Assembly (NCBI GenBank): GCA_023663365.1
Contig: JAMPHP010000001.1
Span: 62,001 to 126,000 of the forward strand
Direction: 5' to 3'
DNA: 64,000 bases
From: Muribaculaceae bacterium
GTDB taxonomy: Bacteria; Bacteroidota; Bacteroidia; Bacteroidales; Muribaculaceae
Shown here: piece by piece, positions 24,740 to 33,893 of the stretch
Position numbering within the stretch: the stretch's first letter is position 1
Layout of the letters: every line of letters starts with the position of its first letter
Made by a program: the position numbers and the translations under genes
Notes under the pieces: generated by a model
What the model was told of the DNA's origin: nothing
The model's database searches: none
The model's input: the letters and a program-made list of their open reading frames with translations, nothing else

Positions 24740-24778
24740 AAAAGCAGGATAGTCAAGCTCGACATCCTGCTTTTTTTT
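24740..24778 (+). terminator. tRNA-Glu terminator
   Basis: 11-bp stem (AAAAGCAGGAT with ATCCTGCTTTT) followed by an eight-T run, four bases after the tRNA. Confidence 0.9.
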
Positions 24779-24806
24779 ACACCCCGGTACGTACTCTTCT
24801 CTCCCT

Positions 24807-25877
24807 ATGAGCATCCGTAAAATCATTCATATCGACATGGACGCCTTCTATGCGTCGGTGGAGCAGCGCGACAATGCCGAGCTCCGGGGTCGGCCCGTAG
24901 CCGTAGGGCAGGCCGACGGGCGCGGTGTGGTGGCCGCCGCAAGCTATGAGGCGCGCCGCTTCGGGGTGCGCTCGGCCATGTCGTCGTCGAAAGCACGCAA
25001 GCTGTGCCCCGACCTCGTGTTCGTTGATTGCCGCTTCGATGTCTATAAATCGGTCTCGGCGCAAATTCACGACATATTTCACCGCTACACCGATGTGATC
25101 GAACCGATTTCTCTCGACGAGGCCTTTCTCGACGTCACCGTCAATAAGCCCGGCATCGAGCTCGCGCTCGATATTGCCAAGGAAATCAAGCGCTCCGTGC
25201 GCGATGAGCTGCATCTGGTGGCTTCGGCCGGAGTGTCGTACAATAAATTTCTGGCGAAGATTGCATCGGACTACCGCAAGCCCGACGGCCTGTGTGTGAT
25301 ACCGCCACAGCGCGCCATGGAGTTCATAGCCAAGATGCCCGTGGAGAGCTTCTGGGGTGTCGGGCCGGTGACGGCGGCAAAGATGCACTCCATGGGTATA
25401 TACACCGGCGAGGACCTGCGCCGATATTCCATTCCCGAGTTGCGCCTCACATTCGGAAAAGCCGGCTCGCTGTTCTATAACTTCGCGCGCGGTATCGACA
25501 ACCGCCCCGTAGAGCCCTGCCGTGAGCGCAAGTCGGTGGGCTGCGAAGAGACCCTCGACAGCGATATAAGCACCGCCGAAGAGTTCGACGACCTGCTCAA
25601 GCGCCTCACCGCTGAGCTGTGCCGTCGCCTCGGGAAGAAGAAGTTCGACGGCACCACCCTCACTCTCAAAGTCCGCTTCGCCGATTTCACCACCATCACG
25701 CGGGCACATTCGGGGCTGGAGTCGCTCGATGCAGGCACCATCCTCGGCGAGGCCCGCCGTCTCCTCGACAAGGCTTCCACAGCAGGCCGACCTGTGCGCC
25801 TGATGGGCTTGAGTGTGAGCAAGGCATCGCGCCCGCCCTCAAAGGCCGACTCCCTCCAGCTCACTCTCGATTTATAA
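24807..25877 (+). CDS. dinB: DNA polymerase IV
   Basis: Y-family translesion polymerase. Catalytic acidic residues are in IIHIDMDAFYASVEQ (residues 6-20) and SLDEAFLDVT (~104-113). YEARRFGVRSAMSS (fingers), GVSYNKFLAKIASDYRKPDGL and the HhH segment WGVGPVTAAKMHSMGIYTGEDL follow, then the little-finger domain. The protein ends in QLTLDL, a C-terminal beta-clamp-binding peptide like that of E. coli Pol IV. 356 residues, full length. Monocistronic, directly after the tRNA terminator. Confidence 0.97.
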   Translation: MSIRKIIHIDMDAFYASVEQRDNAELRGRPVAVGQADGRGVVAAASYEARRFGVRSAMSSSKARKLCPDLVFVDCRFDVYKSVSAQIHDIFHRYTDVIEPISLDEAFLDVTVNKPGIELALDIAKEIKRSVRDELHLVASAGVSYNKFLAKIASDYRKPDGLCVIPPQRAMEFIAKMPVESFWGVGPVTAAKMHSMGIYTGEDLRRYSIPELRLTFGKAGSLFYNFARGIDNRPVEPCRERKSVGCEETLDSDISTAEEFDDLLKRLTAELCRRLGKKKFDGTTLTLKVRFADFTTITRAHSGLESLDAGTILGEARRLLDKASTAGRPVRLMGLSVSKASRPPSKADSLQLTLDL

Positions 25878-25898
25878 AACGGCAGGAGCCGAAAAGGC

Positions 25899-26165
25899 GG
25901 TGCACAAAACTTATGTCGTCAGTTGACCTGCCTTGGTTGGAATCTCGAAGAGCGGACACCAAAGATATATCTTAATAATCTAATATACAGACCTCCGGCA
26001 GGAGGTCGCAAGACGGCCCACATGCGCGACTCACACCCCCTGACAGGGGTGTCGTATATTTATATTATTGAAAACATGAGGTTTACGCCCTGCGTGCTCC
26101 AACCTCACGCTAAGATTGCACGACCTGCGAAGGCAGGTCTACTGACGATATGAGTTTTGTGCACC
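25899..26165. mobile_element. MITE-like element, 267 bp, with 36-bp inverted ends
   Basis: The left end 25899..25934 and right end 26130..26165 are inverted copies matching at 33 of 36 positions, starting GGTGCACAAAACT. The inside holds several hairpins, including GACCTCC/GGAGGTC at 25990..26007, and the 138-bp core shared with 1072..1209. There is no open frame for a transposase, so if mobile it moves in trans. No clear target-site duplication was seen. The interval 25878..26296 contains only this element and the following terminator. Confidence 0.7.
26008..26145. repeat. Structured dispersed repeat, copy B (core of the MITE-like element)
   Basis: Gap-free partner of 1072..1209, with the same order of CACCCC/GGGGTG, TGAGGTT/AACCTCA-type and GACCTGC/GCAGGTC hairpins. 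The first of these is conserved in both copies. Confidence 0.8.
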
Positions 26166-26242
26166 GTAGTTTCGGTTTGTGCCGGGAAAATGCCGTACAA
26201 TTTTTGTGCTGAATATTTGCCTGTCGCGTGCTGGTTCACAAC

Positions 26243-26280
26243 GCAAAGAAGGCCGCACCGGGTGGTGTGGCCTTCTTTGC
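26243..26280 (-). terminator. Terminator of the 26297 barrel gene
   Basis: Perfect 12-bp stem (GCAAAGAAGGCC with GGCCTTCTTTGC), 14-base loop, 16 bp beyond the stop codon on the minus strand. Confidence 0.7.
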
Positions 26281-26296
26281 AATATTGTGGTTCAGA

Positions 26297-27025
26297 TTAG
26301 AATACGAAACCTACGGCGAGCTTGAACATGCCTGTGTTCACGGCCGGGGTCCAGTTTTCAAATTCATCGGAGAAGTCGTGGCGGTAAGCAGGAATCATAT
26401 CCCAGCAGTATTCGAGGCCGAGGAAGTAGCGGTCGTACTTCACGTTGCAGCCAATCTGCCAGCCCATCTGGAATACATTCCATGTGTAGTCCTTGCCGTC
26501 CATGGCATCTTCGCCCTTGTCGAAGGCGCTGTACCACTTGCCGTCTTCTTTGTAGTCGGGGTCGTTGCTGTCGCAAGAGTCTTTGAAGCGTGTGGCCATG
26601 TTGATCTTGAAGTTGAAGCCGGTGTAGGGAGCGATGGTGAGCTTCTCTTCCCATACTTTGAAGTGGTATGTGAAGTTCACGGGGATGGTGAGGTTGAAGT
26701 TCTGCATCGCCTCCTTTTCTTGATACCAGGCGTCGTCGTATTCCGAATATTCCTTGCCAAATTTTTTGCTGTGGAAACCAAAGTTGATGCTTGCGCCTGC
26801 TTCGATATACATGGGCAGGCTCTCAGTGATACCGAAGCCATGGATGTAGTTGAGACCGAAGCCGTTGAGGCTCTTGCCTTTGCTGTCGAACTCATCTTGG
26901 GCATCTTTATTGAATCCGAAGTGATTGTTGTTGTAGGAGATGGATGCCATGTTGTATCCTTCTGCCATTGCAGTGCCTGCTACTGCGAGAGCGCAAGCTG
27001 CCACGATTGCTTTGATTTTACGCAT
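26297..27025 (-). CDS. Outer-membrane beta-barrel protein
   Basis: Predicted small porin-like or OmpW/PF13568-type barrel. Signal peptide MRKIKAIVAACALAVAGTAMA, then alternating aromatic strands (MYIEAGASINFGFHS, FNLTIPVNFTYHFKV, LTIAPYTGFNFKINMAT, YFLGLEYCWDMI) and a terminal strand MFKLAVGFVF ending in Phe, the usual BAM-recognition end. 242 residues. Two acidic loops (around 80-95 and 165-195) may face outside. Function unknown. It is monocistronic with a consensus promoter and a ~65-nt leader. Confidence 0.85.
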   Translation of the reverse strand: MRKIKAIVAACALAVAGTAMAEGYNMASISYNNNHFGFNKDAQDEFDSKGKSLNGFGLNYIHGFGITESLPMYIEAGASINFGFHSKKFGKEYSEYDDAWYQEKEAMQNFNLTIPVNFTYHFKVWEEKLTIAPYTGFNFKINMATRFKDSCDSNDPDYKEDGKWYSAFDKGEDAMDGKDYTWNVFQMGWQIGCNVKYDRYFLGLEYCWDMIPAYRHDFSDEFENWTPAVNTGMFKLAVGFVF

Positions 27026-27095
27026 ACGTGTGTGAAATGTTTAGTTATTAATGAGTTGTGCGTCCGCATGGCTTCGGAGAGCATTTGCGGGCGCA

Positions 27096-27126
27096 CAAAA
27101 GTAGTTAATAAATATGAAATAGCAAA
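27096..27126 (-). promoter_or_regulatory. Promoter of the 26297 barrel gene
   Basis: Minus-strand TTTG at 27126..27123, 19-bp spacer, TACTTTTG at 27103..27096. Confidence 0.8.
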
Positions 27127-27143
27127 GATTTTGCTAACTTATT

Positions 27144-30100
27144 TTAAGGTTTTGCATCAGAATCGGCTTTGTCGGTCGGTGCCGTTTTTTTCGTAGCGAA
27201 TACTTTCGAGAGGTAATTTTCATTGAAGCGCTGCAGGAGCTCCCAGAAGTTCGGCACGAAGAGGGTGCCGAGTACGGCATTGACAGCCATGCCGAATACC
27301 ACGGCAGTGCCGAGCGACACACGGCTTGCAGCGCCTGCGCCGGTGGCGAAGAGCATGGGAAGCACGCCGAAGACGAAGGCCAACGCCGTCATCAGGATAG
27401 GGCGCAGGCGCACGTTGCCGGCGTCGGCGGCGGCATCGCGGATTGCTTGGCCTGCCTTGCGGTAATCCATGGCATACTCCACGATGAGGATGGCGTTTTT
27501 GGCGGCCATGCCCAGCAGCAGGATGATGCCGATCTGGGTGTAGATGCTTATGCTCTGGCTCAGGAACATACAGCCCAGCACGGTGCCGAGGATAGCCGTG
27601 GGTGTGGTGATGACCACGGCCACGGGGTCGGTCCACGATTCATACTGCGCAGCCAGCACAAGGATGGTGATTATCACGGCAAAAAGGAGTGTCACGGTGA
27701 TGGTGGTGCCCGACTGTGTCTCCTGCAGCGCCTCGCCCGTCCAGGCGTAGGAGAAGGAGCGCCCTACGGTCCTGTCCATGATTTCCTCCATGGTCTTTAT
27801 TGCCGCCGATGAGCTCACGTGTGCCGCCGGCGTGCCTGTGAGGGAGGCGGTGGTGTACATATTATATCGGTTGACAGAAGGTTGCCCGAGGCTTTCTTCG
27901 ATCGAGGCGAAGGCTCCGAAGGGCACCATGTCGCCGGCGGCATTGCGCACGCTCAGGGCGAGCACGTCGGATGGGTGCGCGCGCGAGGCTGCGTCGCCGC
28001 TTATTATCACCTCGTAGGTGCGTCCAAACTTCACGAAGTCGTTCACATAGTTGCTGCCCATATAAGCCGACAGGGCGGCATAGATGTCGTTGAGCTCGAG
28101 CCCGAGCAGCTTGGCTTTGTCGCGGTCGATGTCGACGGTGTACTGCGGTACTTCGCCCTGATAGAGCGATGTCACTTGCCTCAGCTCGGGGTAGTCGTCG
28201 GCGGCGCGTTGGATTTCGGCCACGGCCTGCGCGAGTTCTTTTGCACCGAGGTTGTTGATGTCGAGAAGCTGCATCTCGAGGCCCGACGATACTCCCAGGC
28301 CGGGGATGGCGGGCGGGTTGACAGAGAATACGACAGCCTCCTGCACTTCGGCACCTATGCGGTCGACCTGCGCTATGACGGCCTCAACGGAGTTGGAGCT
28401 GCCTTTGCGCTCCGACCACGGCTTCAGCACCACAAACATGGAGGCGAGGTTGCTGCCGGCACCGCCGCCAAGGAAAGAATTGCCCGTCACGGCAATCACA
28501 TCCTTTACCTGCGGCAGGGCGGCTATCCGGGCCTCCACGCGTCGCGTCACACTGTCGGTGCGCTCAATGGCTGCACCCGTAGGCAGCTGGATGGAGGTGA
28601 GGAAGTAGCCCATATCCTCCTGCGGCACGTAGCTTGTGGGCCAGCGCATGAAGCCGAAGAAGGCGGCACCGCAGATTGCGGCGAAGATGATGAGCGCGAG
28701 CACGGGCTTGGAGAGCATCTTTCCCACCAGTTTATTATAGGCGCGGCGCACGGCCTCGAATGCGCTGTTGAACCATCGGTAGACCACGAAGCGCGGTTTG
28801 CCCGGTGCCGACGGCCGCAGGAAGAGTGCGCACATGGCCGGTGTGAAGGTAAGGGCGTTGAAGCCCGAGAAGGCCGTGGAGACCGCTATGGTGAGAGCAA
28901 ACTGCTTGTAGAGCTGCCCCGTGATGCCCGATATGAATGCCGTGGGGATGAACACCGACAGCAGCACAAGCACCTCGCCCACGACCGGCCCCGTGAGCTC
29001 GTCCATGGCCTTGATTGCGGCTTGCCGCGGTGTGCTGCCGCCGCTGTCGAGAATGCGCGAGCAGTCTTCCACCACCACTATGGCATCGTCTACCACGATT
29101 GCTATGGCAAGGACTAAGCCGAAGAGGGTGAGTGTGTTGATGGTGAAGCCCATGAGCTTCATCACGGCGAAGGTGGCGATGAGCGACACCGGGATGGTAA
29201 TCATCGGGATGACCACCGCCCGCCAGTTCTGGAGGAAGAGCATGATCACTATCATCACGATGAGGGTGGTCTCGAGGAAGGTGACAAGGACTTCGTCGAT
29301 AGATGCCGACACGAAGTCGGTGGTATCGAGTATCACTCGGTAGTCGACACCCTCCGGAAAGTAGGGCTTGAGCTCGGCGAGCTTGGCTTTCACGTCCTTG
29401 GCCACTTTCATGGCGTTGGCTCCGGGCAGCTGATACACACCGATGAGGCCGGCCTGATGCCCCGACACATTAGATATCATCGAGTACGACTGGCTGCCGA
29501 GGTCGATGGTGGCGATGTCGCGCAGGCGCAGGATGGCACCGTTTGCGCCCGTGCGGATGATTATGTCGGCAAACTGGTCGGCATCGGCCAGCCGCCCCTG
29601 CGAGGTGAGTGTGAACTCAAACTGCTGGTCGGCCTTCGAGGGCGAAGCACCGGCGGAGCCCGCCGATACCTCCATGTTCTGGCTCTCTATGGCCGCCATC
29701 ACATCGGCGGGAGTGATGCCACGCACCTGCATCTTTTCGGGGTCGAGCCACACACGCATACTGTACTCTCCCGAGCCGAAAGCGCTCACGCCGCCTACGC
29801 CGTCGATGCGCGAGAGCTCGTCGACGACGCTGAGCTGAGCGTAGTTGGTGAGGTAGAGCCCGTCGTAGCGCCCCGGGTCCTCGCTCTCGAGTGCCACGAA
29901 GAGGATGATGTCCGACGAGCGCGACTGCACGTTGACGCCCTGCTGCTTCACGGCGGCAGGAAGTACGGGCTCAGCCTGCGACACGCGGTTCTGAACTTTC
30001 ACGGCGGCCATGTCGAGGTCGGTGCCGTTCTCGAAGGTGATTTCAAGAGAATAAGAACCGTCGGAACCCGACGATGAGCTCATATACATCATGCCTTCCA

Positions 30101-30317
30101 CGCCGTTGACCTGTTCCTCGATGGGCACGCCCACGGTGCGGGCCACGGTGTTGGCATCGGCGCCGGGGTACATTGCCGACACGAATACCGTGGGCGGGGT
30201 GATGTCGGGGTACTGTGCCACAGGCAGGCTCTTGACGGTGAGCAGGCCTGCCAAAATCATGAGGATGGCAAGCACCGTGGCGAAGATGGGGCGGTTTATG
30301 AAAAATCTGCTGAACAT
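27144..30317 (-). CDS. RND multidrug efflux permease (AcrB/HAE1 family)
   Basis: Proton-driven inner-membrane pump of a tripartite efflux system. Starts MFSRFFINRPIFATVL, the HAE1 signature, and therefore the ATG at 30317 is preferred over an upstream one that would overlap the adaptor gene. TM4 carries the proton-relay pair in IVVDDAIVVVED. Periplasmic docking loops and the second repeat (LLLGMAAKNAILIVEYA ... LRPILMTALAFVFGVLPM) are intact. 1057 residues, usual length. Order adaptor-permease with the outer-membrane channel upstream; 25 bp follow the adaptor stop. Drugs or bile acids are plausible substrates, but nothing in the sequence decides this. Confidence 0.97.
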   Translation of the reverse strand: MFSRFFINRPIFATVLAILMILAGLLTVKSLPVAQYPDITPPTVFVSAMYPGADANTVARTVGVPIEEQVNGVEGMMYMSSSSGSDGSYSLEITFENGTDLDMAAVKVQNRVSQAEPVLPAAVKQQGVNVQSRSSDIILFVALESEDPGRYDGLYLTNYAQLSVVDELSRIDGVGGVSAFGSGEYSMRVWLDPEKMQVRGITPADVMAAIESQNMEVSAGSAGASPSKADQQFEFTLTSQGRLADADQFADIIIRTGANGAILRLRDIATIDLGSQSYSMISNVSGHQAGLIGVYQLPGANAMKVAKDVKAKLAELKPYFPEGVDYRVILDTTDFVSASIDEVLVTFLETTLIVMIVIMLFLQNWRAVVIPMITIPVSLIATFAVMKLMGFTINTLTLFGLVLAIAIVVDDAIVVVEDCSRILDSGGSTPRQAAIKAMDELTGPVVGEVLVLLSVFIPTAFISGITGQLYKQFALTIAVSTAFSGFNALTFTPAMCALFLRPSAPGKPRFVVYRWFNSAFEAVRRAYNKLVGKMLSKPVLALIIFAAICGAAFFGFMRWPTSYVPQEDMGYFLTSIQLPTGAAIERTDSVTRRVEARIAALPQVKDVIAVTGNSFLGGGAGSNLASMFVVLKPWSERKGSSNSVEAVIAQVDRIGAEVQEAVVFSVNPPAIPGLGVSSGLEMQLLDINNLGAKELAQAVAEIQRAADDYPELRQVTSLYQGEVPQYTVDIDRDKAKLLGLELNDIYAALSAYMGSNYVNDFVKFGRTYEVIISGDAASRAHPSDVLALSVRNAAGDMVPFGAFASIEESLGQPSVNRYNMYTTASLTGTPAAHVSSSAAIKTMEEIMDRTVGRSFSYAWTGEALQETQSGTTITVTLLFAVIITILVLAAQYESWTDPVAVVITTPTAILGTVLGCMFLSQSISIYTQIGIILLLGMAAKNAILIVEYAMDYRKAGQAIRDAAADAGNVRLRPILMTALAFVFGVLPMLFATGAGAASRVSLGTAVVFGMAVNAVLGTLFVPNFWELLQRFNENYLSKVFATKKTAPTDKADSDAKP

Positions 30318-30342
30318 GGTAGTGTGGATGCTTAGCGGGTGC

Positions 30343-31449
30343 TTATTCAATGGGCTTAACTTCCATGCCCGAGCGCACCTTGAGGAGAGCTTTGGTCACG
30401 TAGCGGCTCGAGGGGGTGAGACCTTTGGTGATGATGCGGAGAGTGTCGGCCACGAGTTCGCCGGTCTCTACCGTGGTGTAGACCACGCGGTTGGAGTCGT
30501 TGACCACATAGACGTACTTGCCGAGCTGGTCGGTGCCTATGGCCGAGTCGGCGATGAGCAGGGCCGAGGGGTCGGTGGCTACGGGCAGGTCGACGGTCAC
30601 GAACATGCCGGCATGGAGCTCCTCGTAGGGGTTGGGTACGGATGCCTGTATGGTCATGGTGCCGGTAGAGGTGTTGATCTGAGGCGCCATATACGAGAGG
30701 TCGGCCGTGTAGCTGTGTGGAAGCTCTTCGGCGAATTTCAGCGGGATGGCCGAGAGGTCGACAGTGCCGGCGGCGATATTCTTCTTAAGTGTGCCGAGGG
30801 TGGCATCGTCCTCGACAGAGAATATGGCCGTCATGTTGGCATCGGCATAGAGGGTGGCAAGGGTCACGGGAGCGCCCTCACCTGCCAAATATGAGCCCAC
30901 GGAGTAGACATTGGTGGTGGCGTGGCCGTCGAAGGGCGCGCGCACGGTGCAGTAGCCCAGCTGCGACTCGGCAGAGCTTAGGGCAGCCTCGGCGGTCTTG
31001 ACATTGGCACGGCACTGCTCAAGAGTGCTCTTGGCCTGCGCGACTTCCATCTCGCTCACGGCATCGCCCTTGAGAGCCTCGACCATGGCAGCATAGCGCG
31101 ACGAGGCATACTCGAGGCTTGCCTTGGCATCGGCGAGGGAGGCCTGCGCCTGCTTGACGGCATCGCGGTAGGAGCCGTCCTCGATGCGGAAGAGAACATC
31201 GCCCTTGCGCACGAAAGCGCCGCCCTTGTAGTCCATGGAGCGGAGGTAGCCGTTGACACGTGCCACGATAGCCACCTCGTCGGTAGCTTCGAGGCGACCG
31301 GGGTATGATTTATGGATAGTCACCGAGTCGACCACGGGCCTTGCGACTTCGATGGCCGGCGCTTCTTCGGAAGCATGTGCTGTGCCCTTGTGGCAGGAGG
31401 GGAATGCTAATGAGGCGCCGAGGGCGATGTAGAGTAAGGTGCGTTTCAT
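30343..31449 (-). CDS. RND efflux periplasmic adaptor (membrane fusion protein)
   Basis: Links the permease to the outer-membrane channel. Lipoprotein signal ending LAFPSC (Cys18). Then the beta-barrel/lipoyl half (VARVNGYLRSMDYKGGAFVRKGDVLFRI), an alpha-helical hairpin rich in Ala (QAQASLADAKASLEY ... AALSSAES), the second lipoyl half (LGYCTVRAPFDGHAT) and the membrane-proximal part (LHAGMFVTVDLPV). ATG at 31449 lies 8 bp after the channel gene stop; the 12-bp longer form would need a TTG start. 368 residues. Confidence 0.95.
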   Translation of the reverse strand: MKRTLLYIALGASLAFPSCHKGTAHASEEAPAIEVARPVVDSVTIHKSYPGRLEATDEVAIVARVNGYLRSMDYKGGAFVRKGDVLFRIEDGSYRDAVKQAQASLADAKASLEYASSRYAAMVEALKGDAVSEMEVAQAKSTLEQCRANVKTAEAALSSAESQLGYCTVRAPFDGHATTNVYSVGSYLAGEGAPVTLATLYADANMTAIFSVEDDATLGTLKKNIAAGTVDLSAIPLKFAEELPHSYTADLSYMAPQINTSTGTMTIQASVPNPYEELHAGMFVTVDLPVATDPSALLIADSAIGTDQLGKYVYVVNDSNRVVYTTVETGELVADTLRIITKGLTPSSRYVTKALLKVRSGMEVKPIE

Positions 31450-31457
31450 AGTTCTTG

Positions 31458-32879
31458 TCAATCTGTTTGGTAGCCGCCTCCGAGAGCTTTATATAGGTCG
31501 ATGAGAGCCGACAGGGCATCGCCCCGGGCTGCGGTGAGGCTGTTCTGGTATGATAGGAAATTGAGCTGCGCTTCGACTACATTATAGAAGTCGGATAGCC
31601 CTTGTTTGTACTGGTCGAGCGACAGGCGCACGGCTTCCTCGCTGTTTTCGACCACATTCTCGGTGCGGTCGATGTACTTAAGTGTGGCGGTGTAGCGCGA
31701 CAGAGCCGTCCGCACTTCCTCCACGGCTGTGATCACGGTGAGGTTGTAGCTGTCGATGGCACTCTCCATCTGCTGCCGCGCCTCAAGTGTGGCGGCACGG
31801 CGGGCAAAGCCGTCGAAGAGCGTCCACGAGAGGGTGGGGGCAACGGAATAGGCGAAACTTTGGCGCGAGAACAGGTCGCCTATGGCATGGGCTTCGGTGC
31901 CTATGCTCGCCGACACGCTGAGTGATGGCAGATAGGCGCTGCGGGCCACCCCGAGGGCGGCCGCGGCTTGGTCAATGCTGTGCTCGGCAGCCACCACGTC
32001 GGGGCGTCGACGGAGCAGGTCGAGCGGTGTGCCAAGGGCGGGAAGAAGATGGTGCGATGGAAGCGGGCGCTCGGCGTAGATGCCTTGAGGCAGACCGTCC
32101 TTTGTGGTGCCGAGGAGCACTGCCAGCGAGTTGTAGGCGGCTTCAATCGACGCCTCGAGCAGCGGTATCTGCGCTATGGTGGAGTAGTAGAGAGTGTTGG
32201 CCTGCGCCACGTCGAGCTTCGATACAAGGCCGGTGCGGTAGCGTGTCTCGGTGATGTCGACGATGTGCTTCTGGCTCTCTGAGTGTACGCGGGCGATATG
32301 AAGCTGTGCGCGGCTCACCAGCAGGTTGATGTAGGACGATGCTATCTCAGCGTCGAGGGCGATAAGAGCCGAGGCATAGTCGGCGGCGGAGACTTTCACG
32401 GCAGCTTTGCCTTCCTTGGCCTGCTGCCTGATCTTGCCGAACACATCTATTTCCCAGCTCATGGTGGCTCCTGCCGAGAAGTATGAGATGGTCGATGCCG
32501 CGCCGTGGCTGCCGGCCATGCGCCCTGATGTGCGTTCGCGCTGCCAGCCGGCGCTGATGCCTATCTGAGGGTAGTAGGCACTTTGAGTCTGCTGCAGAGC
32601 CCGGCGCGCTATGTCGATGCGCCGTGCCGCCACGCTGAGGTCGAAGTTACGCTCCTCGCCGATGGCAATGAGAGAGTCGAGCATCGGGTCGTCGAAAGCA
32701 CGCCACCAAGCCGTGTTGGCGGCGGTGCGCTCGTCGAAGTTCAAGTCGGAGATATCGGCTTCGCTCCATGCGGCAGCGGGAGTCTCGCGCAGATATTTCT
32801 CCTGTGCCTGAGCTGTGAGGGCTGTGGCACAGAGCACGATGAGGCCGGCTACTCTGCATAAGGATGAGTGATGTGTCAT
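31458..32879 (-). CDS. TolC-like outer-membrane efflux channel (NodT/OprM type)
   Basis: Forms the outer-membrane exit duct of the pump. Residues 1-25 form a Sec signal (ending AQAQ), without a lipobox Cys, so this member is not obviously lipidated. Two OEP repeats follow, each with long helices (ARRIDIARRALQQTQSAYYPQIGISAGW; VAEAHSIDQAAAALGVARSAYLPSLSVSASIG) and the C-terminal SLDQYKQGLSDFYNVVEAQLNFLSYQNSLTAARGDALSALIDLYKALGGG. 473 residues. The ATG at 32879 is preferred to a TTG eight codons earlier. First gene of the three-gene efflux operon. Confidence 0.95.
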   Translation of the reverse strand: MTHHSSLCRVAGLIVLCATALTAQAQEKYLRETPAAAWSEADISDLNFDERTAANTAWWRAFDDPMLDSLIAIGEERNFDLSVAARRIDIARRALQQTQSAYYPQIGISAGWQRERTSGRMAGSHGAASTISYFSAGATMSWEIDVFGKIRQQAKEGKAAVKVSAADYASALIALDAEIASSYINLLVSRAQLHIARVHSESQKHIVDITETRYRTGLVSKLDVAQANTLYYSTIAQIPLLEASIEAAYNSLAVLLGTTKDGLPQGIYAERPLPSHHLLPALGTPLDLLRRRPDVVAAEHSIDQAAAALGVARSAYLPSLSVSASIGTEAHAIGDLFSRQSFAYSVAPTLSWTLFDGFARRAATLEARQQMESAIDSYNLTVITAVEEVRTALSRYTATLKYIDRTENVVENSEEAVRLSLDQYKQGLSDFYNVVEAQLNFLSYQNSLTAARGDALSALIDLYKALGGGYQTD

Positions 32880-32886
32880 GTCGGAT

Positions 32887-32905
32887 AGTTGAAACTTGTT
32901 CAACT
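32887..32905. promoter_or_regulatory. Candidate operator upstream of the efflux operon
   Basis: Perfect 7-bp inverted repeat AGTTGAA-N5-TTCAACT, 8 bp upstream of the first ATG of the RND operon. Size and position suit a TetR- or MarR-type repressor, but no such regulator gene lies next to it, and no consensus -7 box was found nearby. Confidence 0.4.
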
Positions 32906-32952
32906 TTTATAACACATCAGAAAAGCATGGCGCGGAATAAGAACTGTATTAT

Positions 32953-33885
32953 TTAACAAAAATTCGCACTGCCCGACAGCTTTTCCTCGACTATGGCTAT
33001 GGCACGGGCGACGGCATCGTCGGGGCGGAGGCGGATGATGTCGGGGCGGCGGGCCATCCATGTGAGCTGTTTCTTGGCGTAGACGCGCGTGTTCTTCGCT
33101 ATGCGCGCTATGGCGGTGTCGCGGTCCATATCACCGCGCATCATCGCTGCTATTTCTTTGTAGCCTACGGTGTTGAGAGAGTTGAAGTCGCCTTTTGCGA
33201 GTGCGGTGCGCGCTTCATCCTCGAGGCCGGCGGCTATCATGGCATCGACACGGGCGTTGATGCGCGCGAAGAGCTCATCACGCGGGCGGTCGATGGCAAA
33301 CTGCACGATGTCGAAAGGCCGCTTTCGGGTCTGCCCGGTGCGGAAAAGTGAGTAGGGCTTACCGGCCTGAAGGCTGATTTCGACGGCATGCATCACACGC
33401 CGTGTGTTGGCGCGGTCGACCTCGGCGTAGTAGTCGGGGTCGAGGATGGCGAGCTGCGCCAGCACCCCCTCGAGGCCGTGGGCGGCGTGCATCTCTTTCA
33501 CGTAGGCCCGCACTTCGGGGCTCACGTCGGGCATGTCGTCGATGCCGCGCACAAGGGCATCGATATACATCATCGAGCCGCCGCATATCACAGCCACGGG
33601 GCTTTTGCGCCATATCTGCGGGAGGATGGCGAGGGCATCGGCCTCGAAGCGCGCGGCGCTGTAGTACTCGTCGAGGCCGAGCACACCCACAAGATGATGA
33701 AAGGCACAGGCGCGCTCCTCGGCTGAGGGCGCGGCTGTGCCTATGGGAATATCACGGTAGAGCTGGCGCGAGTCGGCCGAGATAATCTCGGTGCCGAAGT
33801 GCTGCGCCAGGGCAATGGCGAGCGAGGTCTTGCCCGAGGCCGTGGGCCCGGTGACCACCACAGCGAGTGTGCCCTTGCCGCTCAT
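32953..33885 (-). CDS. miaA: tRNA dimethylallyltransferase
   Basis: Transfers dimethylallyl to N6 of A37 in tRNAs reading codons that start with U. P-loop GPTASGKTS at residues ~13-21, then the substrate-loop ISADSRQLYRDIPIGTAAPS, DEYYSAARFEADA, CGGSMMYIDALVRGID and the TVGYKEIAAMMRG and NTRVYAKKQLTWMARR tRNA-binding blocks. 310 residues, complete. Its start is 9 bp from the pepT stop. Confidence 0.97.
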   Translation of the reverse strand: MSGKGTLAVVVTGPTASGKTSLAIALAQHFGTEIISADSRQLYRDIPIGTAAPSAEERACAFHHLVGVLGLDEYYSAARFEADALAILPQIWRKSPVAVICGGSMMYIDALVRGIDDMPDVSPEVRAYVKEMHAAHGLEGVLAQLAILDPDYYAEVDRANTRRVMHAVEISLQAGKPYSLFRTGQTRKRPFDIVQFAIDRPRDELFARINARVDAMIAAGLEDEARTALAKGDFNSLNTVGYKEIAAMMRGDMDRDTAIARIAKNTRVYAKKQLTWMARRPDIIRLRPDDAVARAIAIVEEKLSGSANFC

Positions 33886-33893
33886 GCTGCCGC

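Noticed and set aside
26228..27196. 322-codon plus-strand frame opposite the barrel gene
   Set aside because: The minus-strand frame has a signal peptide, barrel strands, promoter and terminator; the plus-strand frame has none of these.
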